A DNA stretch of 64,000 bases from positions 1-64,000 of the forward strand of contig WOFQ01000039.1 of assembly GCA_012184525.1 (NCBI GenBank), written 5' to 3'. Under the pieces are notes generated by a model, which was not told the origin of the DNA, did no database searches, and saw only the letters and a program-made list of their open reading frames with translations. Source of the DNA: Xenoacremonium recifei. Taxonomy: Eukaryota > Ascomycota > Sordariomycetes > Hypocreales > Nectriaceae. The position numbers were made by a program, and so were the translations under genes. Below, in pieces: positions 44,249 to 53,832 of the stretch (position 1 is its first letter; the number at the start of each line of letters is the position of its first letter).

Positions 44249-45379
44249 ATGGAGTGCTCAAGATACCTCACCATGGAGGAACTCAACAAGACTGCGCTTG
44301 ACCAGTTTGTCTACCAACCTGTTGGCCGCGACATGATTGCCTACCTCGCCGACGCTGCGCAAAATGTCATCGCTTGCGACTCGAACCTCATGCCTCCCGC
44401 CCCGGTCGACTCCCGCAGCCCGTCGCCCTCGCCGCCCCGAAGTCCCGAACCCCGAACAGTCCGTTCCGAGGATGGCGGCTTGCCTACTTTGGAGGAGTTC
44501 ATCACTCAGTTGGTGGTTTCTTCCAATGTCCAGGTGCCCACGCTCATGTCGACGCTCGTCTACCTGAACCGCCTCAAGGCTAAGCTTCAGCCCATGGCCC
44601 GTGGCCTGCGATGCACCACACACCGAATTTTCCTCGCCTCGTTGATCCTGGCTGCCAAGTACCTCAACGACAGCTCGCCTAAGAACAAGCACTGGGCCAA
44701 CTACAGCCACATCAACTCGGATATGTACAGCTTCGGCTTTAGCCGAACTGAGGTGAACCTGATGGAGAAGCAGCTTCTCTTCCTTCTGGAGTGGGACTTG
44801 CGCATCACCGAGGACGATCTCTACCGCGAGCTCGACGACTTCCTTGAGCCTCTCCGCCATAAGATTGCGGACCGCCACGCCAAGAAGATGCGACATCGCG
44901 AGGAGAAGCGCCGCCAGCAGGAGCTCTATGCCGCCTCGACCCGGTACCCCAGCCCTCCTTCTTCGCGAGGCCACTCTCGATCTCGGGGTTCGACGCCGGA
45001 GCACATGCGACAGGTCAGCGGATCCATCACGCCTCCCGGTCTTACCTACAGCAGCTCTTCGAGCTCATATGCCTCTTCGGTGTCGTCGTCCCGACAATAC
45101 TCTCGGTCCACTACTCCTCTTGAGTCGGACCCCTCGCCCTATGACAATCAGCAGGGCAGCCTCTACGAGTCGCCTGTTCAGATCGTCCCCGACGTTGACT
45201 ACCCCCGCGCCGCCGCACACGCGCAGACGCACTCTGGTCGCATGCTCCCGTACGAGATCTCTCCGGACGAGTATCAGCATTACCAGTATCAGCAGCAGCT
45301 TCACGATGGCGCAGCGAAGAAGCGATCGCGACGAGGCATGTGGGGTCGCCTGCTCGGGGGCGCAGTCGCTGTGCGATGA
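44249..45379 (+). CDS. PCL-type (Pho85-like) cyclin
   Basis: A 376-residue intronless cyclin of the PCL1/PCL2/PclA group, which activates a Pho85-type CDK in polarity, nutrient and cell-cycle control. The cyclin box spans roughly residues 70-205: LPTLEEFITQLVVSSNVQVP, LMSTLVYLNRLKAKL, TTHRIFLASLILAAKYLNDS, WANYSHI and LLFLLEWDLRITEDDL. All are characteristic of Pcl proteins. Before the box is an SP-rich stretch (RSPSPSPPRSPEP). After it come a basic helix (ADRHAKKMRHREEKRRQQE) and a long Ser/Tyr/Gln-rich tail with TP and SP sites, ending in a basic segment (KKRSRRGMWGRLLGG). A second ATG 24 bases downstream could serve as an alternative start. It lies 7.6 kb from a PSTAIRE CDK on the same strand. 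An unusually long leader is suggested upstream. Confidence 0.9.
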   Translation: MECSRYLTMEELNKTALDQFVYQPVGRDMIAYLADAAQNVIACDSNLMPPAPVDSRSPSPSPPRSPEPRTVRSEDGGLPTLEEFITQLVVSSNVQVPTLMSTLVYLNRLKAKLQPMARGLRCTTHRIFLASLILAAKYLNDSSPKNKHWANYSHINSDMYSFGFSRTEVNLMEKQLLFLLEWDLRITEDDLYRELDDFLEPLRHKIADRHAKKMRHREEKRRQQELYAASTRYPSPPSSRGHSRSRGSTPEHMRQVSGSITPPGLTYSSSSSSYASSVSSSRQYSRSTTPLESDPSPYDNQQGSLYESPVQIVPDVDYPRAAAHAQTHSGRMLPYEISPDEYQHYQYQQQLHDGAAKKRSRRGMWGRLLGGAVAVR

Positions 45380-46757
45380 ATCCCCCTCACGACGAGCTTC
45401 ACCAAAGTTCTCATACTGCACTATCGGCGTTGGACGGCATCTTGTACACTTTTCATGGTCACATTGCTGGCCTCCAAAAAAGATTATCGGCGAGGCGTTT
45501 TGATATCTTACACGAGCCCATAATTTCCTTTGTCTTTTTCTTTACTACAGGTTTTTATTCCTCCGCATCAGCTATGACGGAGAGGACAGGCGTTTACAGG
45601 ATGGTGGTATATTTTGAGCATTGATGCATCGGCGCAAAGACGGGTACGCCTCGAAGGAGGATTGACCCCTGCACATGGATTTCGGAGTACTGTGAATAGG
45701 CTGTTTCCGAGGATGACTACGGTTATATGGTATGGCTATAGGACACTGCCTCGCCTCTAAGGATGAGTGATGAGGGGCGGCGGAGTAATGGGAATGGGAA
45801 TGGGCATGGAGCATCATGATCATGGGTGCACTTAGATTTTTGGGAGACTCCTCTGAGAGGAAGTCTGATACATCAATCAATATTCATGAACCACCAATTA
45901 ATCAATCAATCATCCAATCAATCAATGCGCGACTCTAGGAAAGTGACATGATGTTCTGGACTGACAGCGGCATGTTGCTGGAATCCGCCGGCTTCCCGTT
46001 TCGGCGAATTGCCGTATCGGGGGAAGTCTCGCCAGCCAGCCAGCCCAGTCTCGGCCCTGCAACCGAAAAGTCCAAAATGCCATTCTATTCTCAATGCGCC
46101 TTGCGAGACGCCAACTGCAAGCGGGTGCATCTGCTCACATCATACGAGCGAAAAGTCATGCATTAAAAAAAAGTCTCTGCTTCTGCATTTCCCTAGCGGG
46201 CGCGCGCACAAATGCCTCGATCTGGCCACGCTGGCTCAAAAGATTTCGACATTTTTTTTCAGTCTTTGCCTCGCCTGACGTATGCGGGTGGCGTTGGCCC
46301 GGATATGGGAAGCGGAATACGAATGTTCTGGCGGGGAGGAGTGGCTACTATTAGTGCGGGGAGGGATTAGGGATTACTGGTTACTGGGCTGCGGCGGCGC
46401 GTTTTCGTATCGTGTTGCGTATGCTGGGGGGTGGCTGGGGCGGGCGTGACTGATATTCATGCTTGACGGACGGCCTTATGCTTGTTTATCGTGGGGGAGG
46501 GAGGTTGGCAAAAGTTGGTGCATAGGCAAATAGGGACATACATAGACTGGGAGGATTGGCGGTTGGGTGTTGGCTTGGGGCGCTGATCGGTGGCGTGGCA
46601 GGCTATTCGACGGGACTTACAGGGTTCACTTACTGCGATACTACGCCAGCGTCGCTTCAGAGACCGTGTTGGTTGCCATCGCAGCTCTGTTAATTATAGC
46701 ATTCATTCATTCATCAATAACCTCTTTTGCTTCTAATGTATCCTGCATGGCCGCTCC
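45380..46757. other. Intergenic between convergent genes (1.4 kb)
   Basis: Region 3' of the cyclin and 3' of the copper ATPase. It contains AATC microsatellite runs (about 45872-45926) and a GGGAAT run (45789-45805). No gene was seen. Confidence 0.6.
45897..45926. repeat. AATC microsatellite
   Basis: Imperfect run of AATC/ATCA units, with a related short run at 45872-45881. Confidence 0.8.
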
Positions 46758-49700
46758 CTATGCGGCCGCCACCTGCGTCGGCCTGAATCCCACGCCCGGC
46801 ACGCGCAGTCGCAGACACAAGCTGCTCAGCACGACGCTGATGCTCGAAAGCGCCATGGCCATGGCCGCCCACGCGGGATCGAGCTTGACGTGGGAGCCGC
46901 TGCTGGTGGTGACGGCATACAGACAGCCGGCGGCCACGGGCACGGCGAGCAGGTTGTAGATGATGGCCCAGCCGAAGTTGAACTTGATGCGCCGCAGCAC
47001 GGCCTGGCTCAGCTCCAGCAGGGTCAGGACGGCGGTGAGCGACGCGGCGGTGAGCACAAAGTCGGCGAGCGAGATGGCGATGTCGGCGCCGGTGCCGATG
47101 GCGATGCCCACGTCGGCGGCCGTGAGCGCGGGGGAGTCGTTGATGCCGTCGCCGACCATGGCGACCATGGCGCGACGCCCCGAGGAAGAGGAAGACTGCA
47201 GCGCGGATTGCAGGTACTTGATCTTGTCGGCCTTCTGCGACGGGAGCACCTCGGCGAGCACCTTGTCCGACGGGATGCCGATGCGTTGCGCAACTGCCCG
47301 TGCCGTCGTGGCGTTGTCGCCCGAGAGCATCCAGACTTGGGTGCCGCGGGCGTGCAGGGCGCGGATGATGGGCAGGGCTTCAGGCCGGATCGGGTCGGAC
47401 ATGGACACGGCGGCGGCGAGTTCCCAGATGGTGTCGGTTGTTGGTTTCATCGCGACGAGGGCAACCGACTTGGCCTCGTTCTTCCACCGCTCCAGAAGCG
47501 TTGCAACGGCGCTGGAGAGCGCGAGGCCAACGTCCCGCATCAGCATCTCGTTTCCCACCGCTAGGTCGAACGTCTTCCCTCCGGATCCCTTGCCCGTGGC
47601 CTTCATCCCCCTGCCTGGGATCTCCTCCACATGCTGCACCTCCGCCGCGCGAGTGTCCTCGCCGCAGAACGCAACGATGGCTTTGGCGATAGGGTGAGTG
47701 CTGTTCTCCTCGACGCCCTTGAGCGCCGACAGCACAAGGCGACGCTCGTCCTCGGCGGCCTCTCGATCCGGGAAGACAGCCGAGTCCGTGATCTGCGGCT
47801 CGCCGCCCTCCGTGAGAGTCCCCGTCTTATCAAACACGACGCAATCAATCTTGCTCGCCTTCTCAAACGCCTCGCCGCCGCCCTTGGCCAGGATGCCGTG
47901 CTTGGCCGCTAGGCCCGCGCCCACGGCGACGGCGGTGGGAGCTGCGAGACCGAGCCCGCAGGGACAGGCGACGACGAAGACGGAAATGGCATATTGCAGG
48001 GCGAATGTGACGGCGCCGCCGGCTGAGGCTGTTTCCTGGCCGGCGACGACGTGCGTAACGCCGAGGATGATCCAGACAATCCAGGTCACAACGGCAATCA
48101 GTGTAATGATGGGGACGAAGTAACCGGTCAGGGTGTCTGCGATCCGCTGGATGGGGGCGTGTTTTGCTTGGCCTTCCCGGACAGCCTCGACAATCTGGTC
48201 CAACATCGACTGGCCCGAGGCGCCTGTTACTCGCACCGTGACTGGTGCTGCCTTGTTGATGGTACCGGCAAAGACTTGGTCGCCTTTTCCCTTCTTGATA
48301 GGACGGGATTCGCCTGTTAGGCTTGACTCGTCAAAAGTGCTCTCGCCTCCCACTACAACGCCATCCGCAGGCGGAGAGGCGCCATGGGGCACTCTGATCA
48401 TATCGCCAAAATCGAGCCATTCAGAGTCGACAGTAGTCGTTGTTTGGTCTCCTTTCATGTCCTTTGTGAGCAAGAGAGCCTGTGTCGGTCGAAGCTTGGC
48501 CAGCATCTCGGTGGCTGTAGCCGTCTTTTTCTTGGCGTACTCTTCGAGTAACCGGCCAGCGAGAAGGAACAGGGTCAGAAAGACGACTGAATCAAAGTAG
48601 AACTCACTTCCCGAAGTCTTGCCATCTCGTGCCGCAGCTGCAATCATTTGCGCGACCGACGAGATGTAAGCAATGCTGGTCCCGAGAGAGATGAGTAGAT
48701 CCATGCTACCAAACTTGTAGAACCTTTGAGCGACGGTGTGGAATCTTCGAGTCCATGGCTGTGGTTGCTCTGGATTTAGGGGTTTGTTCGTCCTTGACCA
48801 CACTCTTCGAATATCCTTGATCGCTCGAACGTGAAAAATACTCGCCGCGTAGAAGTAGATGGGCGTGGCCAGAATGAACATTGCCACATCTAGGCGGCTA
48901 AGGTCCGATGTCCAAGGCTTCATGAGATACATCTTGGTGTGATTGGAGTCCGGCACGAGGTTCATGTACACGATCCCCAGGATGAAGGTCGGAATGGTTA
49001 CAATAACGGTGAGAATCTCCCTTCTTAAAAGAGATTTGCGATGCCTTTCGCGACTGATTCGAGATTGCTCGTCAAGACTTGGTGGATGGTATATCGAAGC
49101 TGTAAGCGAAGTGTCTGCAGCTTCGATGGCTTTCAGGATCTGTCTGATAGTGAAGGTTGGCGCATCTGGAGTGTAGCGAAGCTTAAGGATGGGGAATTCC
49201 ACCGTGGCCTCTCGTAGTATGTCGAGTTTCTCCGGGTTAAGACTTCGGAGAGTCTGAGTGATTCGCTTGGGGCATCTTCTGCAAAAGATGCCATCAACCT
49301 CGATTTCAACTTCTCGCTCATCCGTCGCTTGCCTCTCTTCGTTCATATTTACCACGTTGTTCAGAGTAGCGTCATATCCAAGATCCTCTATAGCGTCAAC
49401 TATAGCCTGCGCCTTGTCGTCTTCGGTAAAATCCACGGTGGCACTGTTTGCTATCAGGTTGACGGCCACATTGCTGACCCATGGTATTTTGGAGAGCTCC
49501 TCGGTGATGGTTCCCGAGCAGGAGGCGCAGGTCATGCCACCCACAGCAAGGGTGGCTCGCCATAGAGGAGGTTCGGTTTGCGCGCCTGTCACTATTCCCT
49601 GGAGGGGTTCAAGTTGTGGTTTCGTGACCGAAGCATCTGACGGGATCGACGAGGTCCTGAGAAGCTCGCTCTCTTTCATTTCACCACTGGTTCTGGTAGG

Positions 49701-50180
49701 TTTCTCGATAGAGATCAACTTGCAGGCCTCGCAATTTTCGATATGTGCTGCCAAGGCAGACTCTTTTGTAGACGGAGAATGCTTAGGCCGCCATCTGCGG
49801 AAGAAAGAGTCGAGACCTCGAGACACGAGCTCCATGTTGTCGTGACTCGATTCACCGAGATGTACCTGCGAGCCGCGATCCAGGGCGCCGGCAAACCGTG
49901 ACGTCGTGTTGAATCCCAGGACTTCAAAGCCGACATCTTCAAGAGCTTGCTCGATCTTGCGCACAGATGCCACGCTGTTATCTCGGTGTTCAACAGTGAC
50001 GACCGAGGTGACGAGGTTGGGTGAGACCCATGGCACGTTGTCGCCAAAGGTTTCGTGGAGGCGAGACCGAATCAGCGCGACACACGAGGGACAGTGAAGG
50101 TTGCCCAGGAGGAAGGATGTGGTGACGATGTCGTCGGCCGACGGCGGCGGCGGCGGCGCCTTCACGGAGGAATTCTTCAT
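46758..50180 (-). CDS. Cu(I)-transporting P1B-type ATPase
   Basis: A 1,140-residue intronless heavy-metal ATPase. The cytosolic N-terminus has three HMA-like metal domains with CxxC pairs: LHCPSC (near residue 35), GGMTCASC (near 220) and GIFCRRC (near 300). An extra CEAC sits between the first two. Then come eight membrane helices with the copper-specific CPC motif (ACPCGLGLAAPTAVAVG, near 737). The actuator loop has TGES (near 618), the phosphorylation site is DKTGTLTEG (D near 784), the HP motif is STHPIA (near 830), and the hinge is MVGDGINDSPAL (near 1010). Helix 7 has YN and helix 8 has M-x-x-SS, both Cu(I)-site residues. It exports Cu(I) from the cytosol, either into the Golgi (Ccc2-like) or across the plasma membrane for detoxification (CrpA-like). 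The third HMA's CRRC is unusual. The start ATG is clear, and the upstream 2-kb Pro-rich stretch is minor. Confidence 0.93.
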   Translation of the reverse strand: MKNSSVKAPPPPPSADDIVTTSFLLGNLHCPSCVALIRSRLHETFGDNVPWVSPNLVTSVVTVEHRDNSVASVRKIEQALEDVGFEVLGFNTTSRFAGALDRGSQVHLGESSHDNMELVSRGLDSFFRRWRPKHSPSTKESALAAHIENCEACKLISIEKPTRTSGEMKESELLRTSSIPSDASVTKPQLEPLQGIVTGAQTEPPLWRATLAVGGMTCASCSGTITEELSKIPWVSNVAVNLIANSATVDFTEDDKAQAIVDAIEDLGYDATLNNVVNMNEERQATDEREVEIEVDGIFCRRCPKRITQTLRSLNPEKLDILREATVEFPILKLRYTPDAPTFTIRQILKAIEAADTSLTASIYHPPSLDEQSRISRERHRKSLLRREILTVIVTIPTFILGIVYMNLVPDSNHTKMYLMKPWTSDLSRLDVAMFILATPIYFYAASIFHVRAIKDIRRVWSRTNKPLNPEQPQPWTRRFHTVAQRFYKFGSMDLLISLGTSIAYISSVAQMIAAAARDGKTSGSEFYFDSVVFLTLFLLAGRLLEEYAKKKTATATEMLAKLRPTQALLLTKDMKGDQTTTTVDSEWLDFGDMIRVPHGASPPADGVVVGGESTFDESSLTGESRPIKKGKGDQVFAGTINKAAPVTVRVTGASGQSMLDQIVEAVREGQAKHAPIQRIADTLTGYFVPIITLIAVVTWIVWIILGVTHVVAGQETASAGGAVTFALQYAISVFVVACPCGLGLAAPTAVAVGAGLAAKHGILAKGGGEAFEKASKIDCVVFDKTGTLTEGGEPQITDSAVFPDREAAEDERRLVLSALKGVEENSTHPIAKAIVAFCGEDTRAAEVQHVEEIPGRGMKATGKGSGGKTFDLAVGNEMLMRDVGLALSSAVATLLERWKNEAKSVALVAMKPTTDTIWELAAAVSMSDPIRPEALPIIRALHARGTQVWMLSGDNATTARAVAQRIGIPSDKVLAEVLPSQKADKIKYLQSALQSSSSSGRRAMVAMVGDGINDSPALTAADVGIAIGTGADIAISLADFVLTAASLTAVLTLLELSQAVLRRIKFNFGWAIIYNLLAVPVAAGCLYAVTTSSGSHVKLDPAWAAMAMALSSISVVLSSLCLRLRVPGVGFRPTQVAAA

Positions 50181-51118
50181 GTTGTCGATTCAGAGGTGAT
50201 GCGCGGTGGTGGTTTCGTGCCGATAATAATGTCTTGGGTCTAAGCGGAAGCGAGGTGTTGATCGTCGCCGATTATCCGTGACGAGAGTACAGTAAATGAT
50301 GGAAACTGATTTGTAGGAGAAACTGAGACGAGGGAAAGAACCGAGATGAAGACTGCTTCCTCCTTCTCATTTCCACAGGCCCCAACGGGCTGTTTATAAG
50401 TTTGCCATCTGAAGCCCAAAATCCGCACAAATGTCGCAGGCGATGTGGTCATTCCTGACGCCTAGCGCAAACTCCCCCAGTCCGTTTGCTGGATAGCGCG
50501 AAGAGCCCTGACCGGATGATCGTCATTGGCGTGGTTTTCGCGTCAACCCGCGGGCTGTTTGCCGGGGGGCTTCCCGTCAGATTGCTTGCCCATCAGCCCT
50601 GATTGTTTGTCAGTGGCAACGAATAGAAGCTTCCGAGTCTTCGAAAGGGTTACAGTTGCAAGTCGAGCTGGTGGCAAGACTCCTGCTGGAAATGGCTAGG
50701 CCGGATCTGGCTTGCAACGTGGCTGAGAGGATGAGGTAATCTTCTTCATAATCCCCCACGCGACATTTGTGCGGGGAGAAGCTTCGGGCGCGTGAACTTT
50801 CCATGCCATTAATAAGGAGATGCTTGACGCCATACAACGAAGCCCAAGCCTCGCACGAGAGTTTGATAATTACAAGCCATATCCAGGGTTGCGTCATCTT
50901 ACGCATGTCAGCTGCTCGAGTGAATTAGTAGACTAGACTGCTGGCGACGACTTTTTCCTGCACTCCGAATCCCTTGTCACGACAAATGATGTGGATTGGG
51001 TACAGCATCTGAACGAAGAAGATGCAGGTTATGAAATGATTGCACCTCAGAAAAGAAGAGGATTTCGCCATAACGCCCAGTGTAAATACCCAAGCCCCCA
51101 TGCATCGCCATATAGTTT
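50181..51118. other. Intergenic, no gene seen (0.9 kb)
   Basis: Promoter side of the copper ATPase and 3' side of the small gene at 51119. Open frames on the minus strand (for example 50610-50906) lack family resemblance. Confidence 0.55.
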
Positions 51119-51649
51119 CTAGCCACCGTAAGACACGATCATCGGCTCCTTCGATTCTGGTCCTTTTATTCTTTCATCAGCATAAGATAGCGCCCAGTCT
51201 TTGAACTGATCAATGTCGAAGTCCCTTGCCCAGCCCTGCCTCTGGAGAGCCATAATCGCATCCACAGCCCACGTCACACAACTCTGTTGGGGATCTTTAT
51301 TCTTGGCCGGCATAGGAATTGCGTCAAAGAAAGCTCGAACCTGAGCGGTTGACGTCTCAGGTGGTAATTGTCCAATGACGATGCGCCCGAGGAGCTTACC
51401 ACTGCGAAGAGGGTCGACATTTTCCTTAACTCGAAACCACCAGCTCATAGTGGGGTTATTCATTCGCTGTGTAACGGGGTCTATTTCGGATGCATCGGTC
51501 GCTTCATAGGTATGGCAATCTCGTCCGTCATTTGCTTCGGGCATGATGATGATGCCCCAATGGTAAGCCTCATATCCAAAAACCCGTCGAAAATTTCCGC
51601 GAGAAAAAGGACCTCGATTATACAAAGCTACCGTAGCTAGCTGTGACAT
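51119..51649 (-). CDS. Uncharacterised protein with spaced His and Cys residues
   Basis: A 176-residue intronless protein from ATG 51649 (MSQLATVALYNRGPF); the frame's upstream start is only TTG. I recognise no named family with confidence. The N-terminal part reads FGYEAYHWGIIIMPEANDG, followed by CHTYEATDAS, a beta-rich region with a conserved-looking His. The C-terminal half has QQSCVTWAVDAIMALQRQGW, a Cys at the start of an amphipathic helix. A strand His preceding a helix-start Cys is the order found in permuted papain-like folds (PPPDE, LRAT and permuted NlpC/P60), but this is only a pattern. No signal peptide or membrane helix is seen. It is flanked by a copper ATPase and an APH-like kinase, neither obviously related. 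Confidence 0.65.
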   Translation of the reverse strand: MSQLATVALYNRGPFSRGNFRRVFGYEAYHWGIIIMPEANDGRDCHTYEATDASEIDPVTQRMNNPTMSWWFRVKENVDPLRSGKLLGRIVIGQLPPETSTAQVRAFFDAIPMPAKNKDPQQSCVTWAVDAIMALQRQGWARDFDIDQFKDWALSYADERIKGPESKEPMIVSYGG

Positions 51650-52233
51650 TTCCAATTTCCCAGAAGCAGATCAAAAACTAACACGTATCGTTCGTTAGAC
51701 ATATGCTGAATTTTTGCGGCTGATACTTGCCTGTTTCGAAGAGTGTCGAAAGCAACGAATCCAAACAGAGAATATCGGTAATAAAATCTGCAGGAGTTAC
51801 CAATGGAGCAGCTTCGGGCTCTCTTTATAACTGGAAGACATGATAACGCTATGCCGCTTTCCCATCATGAACGCCGATCCCATTACTAGAGCCAACAACG
51901 GAGAGCTATAATGAGAAGCCTCGCCAACATGTTCGGAGACCTACCAGAGCTTCTCGAACTCGAATTCACGTCGACTGGTCTTTAATCTGGCCTCTCAACC
52001 GCCGAGTCGCTTGCTAATGAGTATGGAATGGAGTCCTGCGAATATAAGCGCCCGCAATATTGTAAAATGGCTGCGAGATCCACCGTGCCTGAAACGTAAT
52101 GTGAAGTGACCGCATATGGCACTGAAGAGATGCACAGCGCTTAAAAAAAGCTTGTCTTGGACATTGAAGACATCTCACTCCTTTGAATGGGGAGTTTTCC
52201 GACAGAAAAAGGTAAACCTTGACGACCTTCTAT
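51650..52233. other. Intergenic, no gene seen (0.6 kb)
   Basis: Promoter side of the small gene and 3' side of the kinase-like gene. No signal was recognised. Confidence 0.55.
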
Positions 52234-53154
52234 CTACAGTTTGTAATCATTTCTTTTAGATAGGGCCAGAGACCAGAGGTCTGTGAGCCGTTGACCTGCC
52301 CTTGAATTCATCCAGGCCACTGACGGGCTCGAGCCCGGATGCTCGATCACGACTCCGTTCCTCGACGAAATGCTCTTCGTGCCTGGCTCCGGCAGTCTTT
52401 CCCAAAGAATTTGCTCTGCTATAAGTTCTGTCTCATAGCAGGGGAGAGCGACGCGCAAATATTCCTCCCATTCATCATCGACGTAGTTGTAATGTGCCTT
52501 GGTGAACTCCCAATATTCCGGATACCACCCTGCGAATCCCCAGTCGATGATAGCAACAACACGACCATGTCTGACTATGATGTTATTTGGAGCCAAATCC
52601 GCATGTGCAAAATGGATCTGGTAGCGAGATGTGTGCACTTTGGCCACTTCTTGGCCGAGGAGGGGGACGTCTTCCATGATCAAATGCTTCCGCGCTAAAG
52701 AATGGAACTCTTCAAGGTTCAGAGGGCCAAAGAACCGATATCCAATACGGCAGTCGTAGGCAGGATTCTGAAGAGCTGAGGAGATCATGTCTTGCTGAGG
52801 AGGTTGAAGCTCTCGGAGGCAATTTATATGTTGTTTGATGTCGGCAAAAATGATCTGCTTCTGGTCGGTTGACAGGGTGCGCCAGACCCTCTCGAGTGTG
52901 TCGCCCGGGACGTAAGCCATCTCAATGTAAATATGGCCTTTATCATTGGTGTGAATAGCGTAAATCCTAGGGATCGGAATATTTGTATGTGAGGCAATGT
53001 ATTGCATAGCCTCTACTTCGGGAGGATCGATTGGTCCTTTGATGAGGCGATGCCAGCTCACTCTGACAGTGAAGGGCCCAAGGGGGCGGAAGAGCAGCCG
53101 GCCGAGCCAAAGCCGCCATCGCAGTGGGAATAGGGTTCCAATAGAGAGACCCAT
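52234..53154 (-). CDS. APH-like phosphotransferase (protein-kinase-like fold)
   Basis: A 306-residue intronless member of the aminoglycoside phosphotransferase/choline-kinase-like group, widely expanded in filamentous fungi. The catalytic loop is HADLAPNN (near residue 185; the Brenner H-x-D-x-x-x-x-N motif) and the metal-binding segment is IIDWGFAGWYPEYWE (near 205), both intact. Upstream are ASHTNIPIPRIYAI and IYIEMAYVPGDTLERVW, the hinge region typical of this family. The usual ATP-binding beta-strand lysine region is short or missing; the N-terminus reads RVSWHRLIKGPIDPPEVEAM, so the N-lobe looks trimmed compared with full-length relatives. The substrate is unknown; fungal members are rarely antibiotic kinases. 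The start ATG is the only one upstream of the family homology. Confidence 0.85.
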   Translation of the reverse strand: MGLSIGTLFPLRWRLWLGRLLFRPLGPFTVRVSWHRLIKGPIDPPEVEAMQYIASHTNIPIPRIYAIHTNDKGHIYIEMAYVPGDTLERVWRTLSTDQKQIIFADIKQHINCLRELQPPQQDMISSALQNPAYDCRIGYRFFGPLNLEEFHSLARKHLIMEDVPLLGQEVAKVHTSRYQIHFAHADLAPNNIIVRHGRVVAIIDWGFAGWYPEYWEFTKAHYNYVDDEWEEYLRVALPCYETELIAEQILWERLPEPGTKSISSRNGVVIEHPGSSPSVAWMNSRAGQRLTDLWSLALSKRNDYKL

Positions 53155-53228
53155 AGAGGTTCAATATTGAGGTGGTTGAGAGCGCGACCGATCAATATTC
53201 TGTAAAGACGTTTTATTGGTGAGATTGC

Positions 53229-53522
53229 ATGTCCTCAAGGCGTCGGTTGGGCAGGATAAGAAGAAGGTATTTCAGCGTATTTCAGCCACCGGAGCGGCTC
53301 GCGAAGCACCTCGACCGGCAGAATTTCGGGGCAATCCACGACCGGCAGACTCTCTCAGCACAAGTCGACCGGCGACTGATTGCGACAAGGCGAGCTGATC
53401 TTGACCGGCAGATCCCTGCCCATTTAGCAGACGGAGGACTGGCCATTACCCACGGAGTAGGTACCATTTCAACACATTTTCACTTCTTCATTGAATTTAA
53501 TAACCCCCTCACCACTCCATGA
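53229..53522 (+). other. Small open frame over a GACCGGCAGA repeat
   Basis: A 97-codon ATG-started frame with DRQ/DRR repeated four times (LDRQNFGA, HDRQTLSA, VDRRLIAT, LDRQIPAH). It arises from a DNA motif GACCGGCAGA or variant at 53313, 53340, 53367 and 53403. It starts 75 bases from the divergent kinase gene. I do not know such a protein; the repeat may simply be DNA-level. The rest of 53155-53832 shows nothing recognisable. Confidence 0.25.
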
Positions 53523-53832
53523 ACAGAGCTCATGGGATTTTGCATTTTGATCAAGTTACCAAAACTCTCAAGAATTGTACGTTATTTGAGTTTCATCATG
53601 TATATAAGTAAGTACGTAGTTATCCCTAATTACATTGTCGAACGAACGGTATTTGGTACATTCTTGCCAGGCCAAAAGCAAAATTCAACGCCGCGCAGTC
53701 CAGGTCGTGACAATAAAAACCACAGGCCGTTCCGAGCTTCTTTGCCGTGAGTACCTACTTACAATCTCTCATCACCAAACCAAGTCGTAGTCATCAAACA
53801 CAGTCCATTAATCGCTTTGCCGCTCTTTCAGA

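Noticed and set aside
44258..45004. A 248-codon minus-strand frame
   Set aside because: It is the antisense shadow of the PCL-type cyclin. The cyclin frame carries the recognisable cyclin box.
46890..47697. Long plus-strand frames of 224 and 245 codons
   Set aside because: They are shadows of the GC-rich copper ATPase exon. The minus frame has all P-type ATPase motifs.
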